Shown in pieces: positions 14,697 to 21,247 of a stretch of 24,127 nt of DNA. Within the stretch, counting starts at the first letter, position 1. Each line of letters opens with the position of its first letter. The notes beneath the pieces are model-generated. The model worked only from the letters and a program-made list of their open reading frames with translations, was not told the DNA's origin and did no database searches. Both the position numbers and the translations under genes were made by a program. This stretch comes from CAZKYP01 sp964556885 (GTDB lineage: Bacteria > Planctomycetota > Phycisphaerae > Sedimentisphaerales > Anaerobacaceae), in NCBI GenBank assembly GCA_964556885.1, contig CAZKYP010000027.1, forward strand, positions 1 to 24,127. Reading direction: 5' to 3'.

Positions 14697-15479
14697 ATGG
14701 AAGCAAACACAAAAAATCTAAAAGAAACCGCAAAAAAGGAACTGAGACTTGACGGCTTGAATTTCCAAATACGCGAAACACTTAAAGCCTTTGCCGATAA
14801 ACTTCAGGCCGCACTTGGCGACAATTTGCAAAGTATCACGGTCGTAGGCAGCAGCCTGACAGAAGATTTCAAACCCGGCCAAAGTGATATCAATACAGTT
14901 CTGGTGCTTGGAAAACAGAATATCTCATCACTCAACACCATCGCTTCACTTGCCAGGCCTATGGGCAAAAAGAAACTCTCCGCCCCTCTGCTCATGTCAG
15001 CCTCCTACATCGAACGTTCCCGTGATGTATTCGGAGTCGAATTTCTCGACCTCCAACTAACTCATCAAACCATTTTCGGAGAAGACCCCTTTGCTTCACT
15101 GACTTTTGATAAAAAAGACGTTCGACTTCAATGCGAGAGGGAATTAAAAGCAATGCTCATAAGACTGAGGCAGGGATATATCGCCGCAGCAGGCAACAAG
15201 AATCTCGTACGCGACATTCTTATCTCGACGGTAAAATCCCTGGCACCGATTCTGCGTGCAATGCTGTGGCTGAAGGACATCAAAAGAAGTTCTTTTACAG
15301 AACCAACATTTAAAAAGGCCTCCGAAAATTTCTCCGTGAATACAGATATCCTGATAACCGTCGACGGTTGGCGGCATGAAAAAGTTCAACTCAGCCAACA
15401 GGAAATGGAAAATACCTTCGAATCAATCTACTCAACAATCGACCGGTTAGCCGACATTGTTGACAAGCTCGAGATTTGA
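14697..15479 (+). CDS. Nucleotidyltransferase-fold protein with a degenerate active site
   Basis: 260 residues. VVGSSLTEDFKPGQSDINTVLVL (49-71) has the spacing of the pol-beta/MNT nucleotidyltransferase motif G-S...D-x-D, but the second carboxylate is Asn66 (D64-I-N66), so transfer activity is doubtful. The rest is alpha-helical: YIERSRDVFGVEFLDLQ, a basic LKAMLIRLRQGYI helix and a Glu/Asp-rich C-terminus. No signal peptide. AGAGG precedes ATG by 8 bases. The stop overlaps the region just before the TPM-protein start (about 2 bases apart), and LemA follows, so this is the first gene of an envelope-related operon. A regulatory or binding role is likelier than catalysis; this is inference. Confidence 0.65.
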   Translation: MEANTKNLKETAKKELRLDGLNFQIRETLKAFADKLQAALGDNLQSITVVGSSLTEDFKPGQSDINTVLVLGKQNISSLNTIASLARPMGKKKLSAPLLMSASYIERSRDVFGVEFLDLQLTHQTIFGEDPFASLTFDKKDVRLQCERELKAMLIRLRQGYIAAAGNKNLVRDILISTVKSLAPILRAMLWLKDIKRSSFTEPTFKKASENFSVNTDILITVDGWRHEKVQLSQQEMENTFESIYSTIDRLADIVDKLEI

Positions 15480-15481
15480 TT

Positions 15482-16279
15482 ATGCGAAAATGCGCAATTA
15501 AAATCATAATGATATTCGCGGCGGTTTTGATTCCGGCGACGGCTGCTCTCGGACAGGTCAATATACCTGCGCCAACACACTACGTCGAGGACAACGCCAA
15601 CGTTATAGACGCCGCAGACGAGCGCTCGCTGAACGGCATACTGCAGGAATTGGAACAAAAGACTGGTGCTCAATACATCATATTGACAGTGCTGTCGACA
15701 AATGGTTTGCCGATTGAGCAATTCTCAATCGAGCTGGCTGAAAAATGGAAACTCGGGCAAAAAGGCAAAGACAACGGAATGCTTTTCGTCTTAGCTAAAA
15801 ACGACCGCAAATGGCGGTTCGAGGTCGGCTATGGCCTGGAAGGCTATGTAACGGACCAGTACTGCGGCCGGGTCGGCAGGCAGGTCCTCGTTCCATATCT
15901 ACAACAAGGCAACTACAGCCGGGGAATCTATCTTGCCAATCTTCAAATTGTTCAAACGATTGCTTCGGAGGCCGGCGTCAAATTAACCGGTATGCCGGAT
16001 ATTAAACCAATCCCTGTTAGGGGCAGAAGAACAGCCCTGCCCTGTTGCAGCGCTCTGCCGCTGCTGATATTCTTTTTCCTGATCTTCGGAGGACTTGGCA
16101 GGGGCAGAGGCATGGGGATGTGGTTCCTGCTGCCGTTTATGATGGGAGGATTCGGAGGCCACGGCGGCTACGGAAGGAGCGGCTCGTTCGGAGGCGGCAG
16201 CTTCGGCGGCGGATTCGGTGGATTCGGCGGAGGAATGGGAGGCGGATTCGGCGGCGGTGGAGCAAGCGGTGGATGGTAA
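15482..16279 (+). CDS. TPM-domain protein (YgcG family)
   Basis: 265 residues from MRKCAIKIIMIFAAVLIPAT, a signal peptide ending near ALG. The TPM domain (about 28-160) has YVEDNANVIDAADERSLNGI, LEQKTGAQYIILTV, WKLGQKGKDNGMLFVLAKND, KWRFEVGYGLEGYVTD and YSRGIYLANLQ. Then come a hydrophobic segment LPLLIFFFLIFGGL near 190-205 and a Gly/Phe/Ser-rich tail ending GASGGW, the usual layout of this family. Domain relatives act as phosphatases or in photosystem repair in plants; bacterial members sit next to LemA and their role is unclear. The domain faces the periplasm with a C-terminal membrane anchor. The ATG at 15482 is preferred over a TTG two codons earlier. Confidence 0.9.
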   Translation: MRKCAIKIIMIFAAVLIPATAALGQVNIPAPTHYVEDNANVIDAADERSLNGILQELEQKTGAQYIILTVLSTNGLPIEQFSIELAEKWKLGQKGKDNGMLFVLAKNDRKWRFEVGYGLEGYVTDQYCGRVGRQVLVPYLQQGNYSRGIYLANLQIVQTIASEAGVKLTGMPDIKPIPVRGRRTALPCCSALPLLIFFFLIFGGLGRGRGMGMWFLLPFMMGGFGGHGGYGRSGSFGGGSFGGGFGGFGGGMGGGFGGGGASGGW

Positions 16280-16315
16280 AATAGAAAAGAAAAAATTTAT
16301 AAAGGGATAAGGAAA

Positions 16316-16903
16316 ATGAAAAATTTCGGAAAAGCATGGGTCATTTTGATAGTAGTACTTTCCGTTCTACTTTTGGTCGGAGTGGGGATTTTCAGTTGGT
16401 ATATCAGCGGCTACAACAAAGCAGTCAACCTCGAACAGGCTACTGAAAAGGCATGGGCGAATATCGATGCGGCCCTGCAACGAAGGCTCGATCTGATACC
16501 TAACCTCGTCAACACAGTCAAAGGATACGCGACACATGAGAAAGAACTCTTCGAAAACATAGCACAGGCCAGGACAAAATATTTCAACGCCGGCGACCGA
16601 GAGGGAAAAATCGAGGCATCCAACGAACTGAGTGGCTTTCTATCGAGATTGCTGATGCTCCAGGAAAATTACCCGGACCTGAAAGCTAATCAGAACTTTT
16701 TAGACCTCCAAACCTCCCTCGAAGGCACGGAGAATCGAATCAACGTGGCCCGTACACGATATAACGAAGCGGCCGAAGCGCTCAATGCCTACGCCAAGCA
16801 ATTTTTTGGGTCGTTTTTCTGCAAGCGCGCAGGCATAAAGCCCGCCGAATATTTCGAAGCCACCGAGCAGGCAAAAACCGAAGTTCCTCAGGTGCAATTC
16901 TAA
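16316..16903 (+). CDS. LemA family protein
   Basis: 195 residues. One N-terminal membrane helix (about 8-31, WVILIVVLSVLLLVGVGIF) is followed by the LemA fold: YNKAVNLEQATEKAWANIDAALQRRLDLIPNLV (the most conserved family signature), TVKGYATHEKELFENIAQAR, LMLQENYPDLKANQNFLDLQ, and EGTENRINVARTRYNEAAEALNAY. The tail extends past the usual core with a Cys and an acidic segment. Bacterial LemA proteins form a membrane-anchored helical bundle and are usually found with TPM-domain proteins, as here (36 bases downstream). The molecular function is not established. AAGG/GGG precedes ATG. Confidence 0.95.
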   Translation: MKNFGKAWVILIVVLSVLLLVGVGIFSWYISGYNKAVNLEQATEKAWANIDAALQRRLDLIPNLVNTVKGYATHEKELFENIAQARTKYFNAGDREGKIEASNELSGFLSRLLMLQENYPDLKANQNFLDLQTSLEGTENRINVARTRYNEAAEALNAYAKQFFGSFFCKRAGIKPAEYFEATEQAKTEVPQVQF

Positions 16904-16927
16904 ATATAGTTGCTGGAATCCACAAAA

Positions 16928-17410
16928 ATGGCGAAAGAAAAAGGCAAAACACCCAGAGAAAGTGCGGTTGAGACGAGATACCTGATTATGCCGCATCAGG
17001 CCAATCCGCATGGCACGGCGTTCGGCGGAACAATCGTGGCCTGGATCGATATGGTCGCTGCGATGGCCGCACAGAGACACTGCGGCAGAGAAGTCGTTAC
17101 CGCCGGCATCGACTCACTGGCATTCAAGGAGCCGATTCGAATCGGGGACCACGTGGTGCTGCGGGCCGCTGTAAATTATGTCAGCCGCTCATCGATGGAA
17201 GTCGGTGTCCAGGTCACAAGAGAAGACCCATACAACGGCGAGCAGACAATAGCTACAACGGCCCACCTGACATTTGTCGCTTTGGATGAGAACAAAAAAC
17301 CGACTGCCGCCCCGCCCATATTGCCCGAAACAGAGCAGGAAAAGAAACGATACGAACACGCAAAGCTCCGCGTCCAGACTCGAAAAGAGCTGTTAAAGAA
17401 AATGCAATAA
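16928..17410 (+). CDS. Acyl-CoA thioesterase, hotdog fold (YciA/ACOT type)
   Basis: About 160 residues from MAKEKGKTPRESAVETRY. The hotdog core has MPHQANPHGTAFGGTIVAWIDMVAAMAAQRH (the conserved N-P-x-G-x-x-F-G-G...D helix), VVTAGIDSLAFKEPIRIGD, and a central VLRAAVNYVSRSSMEVGVQV strand set, plus TIATTAHLTFVALDE. These hydrolyse acyl-CoA thioesters in the cytoplasm, controlling free CoA and fatty acid pools. The charged C-terminal helix (ETEQEKKRYEHAKLRV) matches family members. An in-frame TTG at 16910 would add six residues; ATG is preferred, with GGA about 10 bases ahead. It is 24 bases after LemA and co-oriented with MprF downstream. Confidence 0.9.
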   Translation: MAKEKGKTPRESAVETRYLIMPHQANPHGTAFGGTIVAWIDMVAAMAAQRHCGREVVTAGIDSLAFKEPIRIGDHVVLRAAVNYVSRSSMEVGVQVTREDPYNGEQTIATTAHLTFVALDENKKPTAAPPILPETEQEKKRYEHAKLRVQTRKELLKKMQ

Positions 17411-17548
17411 ACAAAAGAATCACTAAATCAAATGTCAGATTGTCTCGTTAAACAAAATGATTGGAAAAATATTCTGCAAAAAACAAAGTAAGTATAAAAT
17501 ACACCTGCCGAATGAAATTTGAATACAACAACATTCGCTCTGCGGCTT

Positions 17549-20101
17549 ATGCGTATAAAGGAAACATTAAACAAGATAAGTCAAATCCTCGGCCTTTGCC
17601 TGTTCGTGCTGGCCCTTGTGATAATTCACTACAAGCTTAAGCAATATCACTCTCATGACATTATCACGCAGATCAAACTATTCTCCCCAAGCTCACTTCT
17701 GCTGGCCGTTGCGTTCACGATCCTGGACTATCTGGTTCTCACGTTATATGACGCCCTGGCCCTTCGCTATATAAAACACCCGATTAAATACTCAAAACTT
17801 GCCCTTGCTTCATTCGTCAGCTATGTATTCAGCCACAACCTGACAATTGTCGGCGGCAGTACGGCAAGATACAGAATATACTCGGCACTTGGAGTCTCTC
17901 CATCCAAAGTGGCCCGTATGATAATCTTCTGCAGTATGACATTCTGGCTCGGTTTTTTCCTGCTTTCAGGGTCTGTTTTTATAGCAATACCGCAAAACAT
18001 ACCTAAAACCCTGCACATACCCTTTGGTTCAATGCGGCCTGTGGGCGTTATTTTCGTCGGTCTTGTTATTATCTATATACTTTTTGTCAGCCTTAGAAAA
18101 AAGCCGTTCCAATTCCAAACATGGGATATTGCCATACCATCTCTTCCGATTTCCCTGGGCCAGATTATAATATCGTCCTTAGACTGGCTGTTTGCATGTG
18201 CAGTCCTCTATTCATTACTGCCTTCTGCAATATCCATAACCTTCTGGCAATTCCTCGCCGTTTTTATGCTCGCCCAGCTAATCGGGCTTATCAGCTACGT
18301 CCCCGGCGGACTCGGCGTTTTCGAGACGATAATTCTGCTCTTGCTGTCCCCACATACGGAATCGTCAACGCTTATCGGCTGCCTGCTGTTATACAGACTA
18401 ATCTACTACATATTACCCTTCGTGGCGGCCACTTTTATTCTGGCGACGTATGAATTAGCGGAAAATAAACACATCGCGAAAAAGGTCGGTGCGGCTTTCG
18501 AAAAATGGGCCCCGGTTATTACACCCCAGGTACTGGCTGTTACGTGCTTCATAGCCGGCGCGATCCTCCTGTTCTCAGGAGCTTTGCCTTCATCCAAAGG
18601 ACGCATTGATTTTTTATACGACCTTCTGCCGCTGCCCGCAATCGAACTCTCTCATTTTTTGGCGAGCGTGGTAGGCACTCTTTTGCTTTTACTTGCGCGC
18701 GGACTGCAGCGGCGCATAAGCTCTGCATATCACCTGACTGTATTACTCCTTGTCTCCGGGATAATTTTTTCACTGCTCAAGGGCTTCGATTACGAAGAGG
18801 CAATCATTTTAACAATTATACTGATTACGTTACTGACTTCCCACAAAGAGTTTTATCGAAAAGCATCTATCATAACTGACCGCCTAACACCACTGTGGGG
18901 CACGTCGGTTGCCATCGTCATTATATGCTCGGTATGGCTCGGCTTTTTCAGTTACAAACACATCGACTATTCCAATAAGCTATGGTGGCAGTTCGTAATC
19001 AACGGCGATGCCCCGCGTTTCCTGCGCGCCACCAGCGGAGTCGTAATAGTAATCCTCCTTTATGCCTTCGCCAGGCTGCTGCATCCAGGCCGACCGGTGG
19101 AGGAAATCGACAGCTCATGCAGTACCGAGACAATCGAAAAAATAGTCAAAACATCAAATAGAACCTATTCCAATCTTGCCCTTCTCGGTGATAAAAAATT
19201 CCTGCTTAACGGAGAACAAGATACCTTCATCATGTATGCGGACGAGGGCAAAAGCCGCATTGCCATGGGCGATCCTGTCGGTCCGGAGAATCGGTGGGAA
19301 GAGCTGATGTGGAAATTCCGCCAATTGTGCAGGCGCAAAGAGCTTTGGCCGGTTTTCTACGAGATAGACTCTTCCAGGCTGGATTTATATCTCGATATGG
19401 GGATGTCCATCCTGAAATTAGGAGAGGAAGGCCGGGTGGGTCTTAACGATTTTACACTCGAAAGCCCACAACACAAGGACCTGCGATACGTACACAACAA
19501 AATCCTGAAACAGAGCTTCACCTTCGAAATCATTCCAACCGATCAGGTTCCGAACATTGTCGGTCAGCTTAAGAACATATCGGATACGTGGTTGTCCGAG
19601 AAGAACACAAAGGAAAAAGGGTTCTCGCTCGGATTCTTCAAAACAAACTATATTTCAAAGTTCCCGATTGCGGTAGTACGCAAAGACGAAAAAATCGTTG
19701 CCTTCGCCAACATCTGGCAGGCGGCGGAAAAAGAAGAGTGCTCGATCGATTTGATGCGCCATCTGCCGGATTGCCCGAACGGAATCATGGAGTATTTATT
19801 CGTGGAACTGATTCTATGGGGCAAACAAGAAGAATACAAATGGTTCAATCTCGGCATGGCCCCTCTTTCCGGAATGGAAGACAACGAGCTGGCCCCGCTC
19901 TGGCACAAGTTAGGAACTTTCATATACACACACGGAGAGCATTTTTACAATTTCCGCGGCATAAGACATTACAAGGAAAAATTCTCGCCGATCTGGAAGC
20001 CGAAATACCTGGCCTGCCCCAAAGGTCTTATGCTGCCAAGAGTCTTAACCAATCTCGCAAGCCTCATCTCAGGAAGCATAAAAGGCACATTGTCCAAATA
20101 G
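17549..20101 (+). CDS. mprF: MprF-type aminoacyl-phosphatidylglycerol synthase/flippase
   Basis: About 850 residues from MRIKETLNKISQILGL. An N-terminal flippase half has about 14 hydrophobic helices, with SHNLTIVGGSTARYRIYSALG and LIGLISYVPGGLGVFETIILL typical of the UPF0104/MprF membrane domain. The C-terminal ~300 residues are the DUF2156 synthase domain: TWLSEKNTKEKGFSLGFF, SIDLMRHLPDCPNGIMEYLF, WFNLGMAPLSGMEDNEL, YNFRGIRHYKEKFSPIWKPKYL. MprF transfers Lys or another residue from aminoacyl-tRNA to phosphatidylglycerol and flips the product to the outer leaflet, lowering negative charge and sensitivity to cationic peptides. The donor residue cannot be told. An in-frame TTG at 17519 is an alternative start, but neither has a good SD. 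A hydrolase gene follows 28 bases downstream. Confidence 0.9.
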   Translation: MRIKETLNKISQILGLCLFVLALVIIHYKLKQYHSHDIITQIKLFSPSSLLLAVAFTILDYLVLTLYDALALRYIKHPIKYSKLALASFVSYVFSHNLTIVGGSTARYRIYSALGVSPSKVARMIIFCSMTFWLGFFLLSGSVFIAIPQNIPKTLHIPFGSMRPVGVIFVGLVIIYILFVSLRKKPFQFQTWDIAIPSLPISLGQIIISSLDWLFACAVLYSLLPSAISITFWQFLAVFMLAQLIGLISYVPGGLGVFETIILLLLSPHTESSTLIGCLLLYRLIYYILPFVAATFILATYELAENKHIAKKVGAAFEKWAPVITPQVLAVTCFIAGAILLFSGALPSSKGRIDFLYDLLPLPAIELSHFLASVVGTLLLLLARGLQRRISSAYHLTVLLLVSGIIFSLLKGFDYEEAIILTIILITLLTSHKEFYRKASIITDRLTPLWGTSVAIVIICSVWLGFFSYKHIDYSNKLWWQFVINGDAPRFLRATSGVVIVILLYAFARLLHPGRPVEEIDSSCSTETIEKIVKTSNRTYSNLALLGDKKFLLNGEQDTFIMYADEGKSRIAMGDPVGPENRWEELMWKFRQLCRRKELWPVFYEIDSSRLDLYLDMGMSILKLGEEGRVGLNDFTLESPQHKDLRYVHNKILKQSFTFEIIPTDQVPNIVGQLKNISDTWLSEKNTKEKGFSLGFFKTNYISKFPIAVVRKDEKIVAFANIWQAAEKEECSIDLMRHLPDCPNGIMEYLFVELILWGKQEEYKWFNLGMAPLSGMEDNELAPLWHKLGTFIYTHGEHFYNFRGIRHYKEKFSPIWKPKYLACPKGLMLPRVLTNLASLISGSIKGTLSK

Positions 20102-20129
20102 AAAAAGGTAAGAATCCGGAATTAGATAA

Positions 20130-21179
20130 ATGAAGTCACCAAAACGTCATAAAATCAGAAATAAGATACTTAAAGCTCTGTTGGTCCTGGTTGTGCTGCT
20201 TTTGGTTGTTCTGGCCGCGGTGTTGTACGGCCCTGTAAGGACTATGGCGTCTCTTGAGAAAGTCGATGATTTCCCGCTTTATGTGATGAGGTATCACGGT
20301 GGATACTTTTTCGATTACTTCGCCGAGCATGGAGTCGAGTGGGATTTGTACAAAAAGTTTGACAAAATGATGAACCCGGATGCGTGCACGAGCTTCGCGG
20401 CCCTGAATCCGCAGGCCGACGGCATATTCGGCAGGAACTTCGACTGGGAGCACCGCTCGAGCCTGCTGCTGTTCACCGATCCTCCGAACGGCTACGCGTC
20501 CGTATCCATGGTGGACATGTATTACCTCGGGCTTGAAGGGATGCAGGAAATACCGTGGAGCAAACGCATCAACCTGCTCGGCTCGCCATACGCTACCATA
20601 GACGGCATGAACGAGTGCGGCGTGGCGATTGCACAAAACGCAGTGCCCCGCCGCAAGATTGCTAAAGACCCCAACAAGCCGACTCTGGTCAACAGCCAGA
20701 TAGCGCGCCTCGTACTCGATCATGCAAAAGACGTAAACGAGGCCGTGGAATTAATTCGTCAGTACAACATCGAATTCGCAAATGTATACGTCCATTTTCA
20801 CATCGCCGATGCATCAGGCCACTCCGCAATCGTAGAATACATCGACAGCGGCATCTCTGTTGTCCGCGACGACAATCCCTGGCAGGTCTCAACGAACTTC
20901 CTTATATCCGAAGATATCAAACCACAATGTTTCAGATATGACACCGCCAATGAACAACTCGCCAAAACAGCGGGCGCTATTTCTCAGGACGAGGCGATGA
21001 ACCTGCTAAAGGCCGTCAAACTGGACAATACCGTCTGGTCCATCGTGTACAATCTGGACTCCGGGCAAATACTGCTGTCCGTGGGACATGATTACGAGAA
21101 GGTGCACGAATTCAAACTCAAAATGAAAACGCCGGCAACCGGGTCAGGTATTAAAATTTTACAGAAAAGTAAAGAATAA
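20130..21179 (+). CDS. Membrane-anchored Ntn-type linear amide C-N hydrolase (choloylglycine hydrolase/C45-like)
   Basis: 349 residues. A basic N-terminus and one membrane helix (about 15-34, LKALLVLVVLLLVVLAAVLYG) precede a segment of about 50 residues and then Cys86 in DACTSFAAL, the probable N-terminal nucleophile. Arg101 and Asp104 in GRNFDW are 15 and 18 residues further on, as expected for this superfamily, and a STNFLIS segment could supply the Asn of the active site. Other motifs are GMNECGVAIAQNAV and FHIADASGHSAIVEY. Family members hydrolyse amide bonds of bile-acid conjugates, penicillins or N-acyl amines after self-cleavage that exposes the Cys; here cleavage would also release the enzyme from the membrane anchor into the periplasm. 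It lies 28 bases after mprF, so its substrate may be a lipid. The assignment to family is good; the substrate is unknown. Confidence 0.82.
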   Translation: MKSPKRHKIRNKILKALLVLVVLLLVVLAAVLYGPVRTMASLEKVDDFPLYVMRYHGGYFFDYFAEHGVEWDLYKKFDKMMNPDACTSFAALNPQADGIFGRNFDWEHRSSLLLFTDPPNGYASVSMVDMYYLGLEGMQEIPWSKRINLLGSPYATIDGMNECGVAIAQNAVPRRKIAKDPNKPTLVNSQIARLVLDHAKDVNEAVELIRQYNIEFANVYVHFHIADASGHSAIVEYIDSGISVVRDDNPWQVSTNFLISEDIKPQCFRYDTANEQLAKTAGAISQDEAMNLLKAVKLDNTVWSIVYNLDSGQILLSVGHDYEKVHEFKLKMKTPATGSGIKILQKSKE

Positions 21180-21226
21180 ACAATATCCAAAGTTCAAAGT
21201 TGTGATTGATGAATATCGCATCGTGA

Positions 21227-21247
21227 AGTTATATATTTGCTATAACT
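21227..21247. terminator. AT-rich inverted repeat between convergent genes
   Basis: AGTTATA (21227-21233), seven bases, TATAACT (21241-21247), followed on the plus strand by CTTTTATC. It overlaps the stop codon of the minus-strand activase and lies 48 bases past the hydrolase stop. The stem is weak, so terminator function is tentative. Confidence 0.3.
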
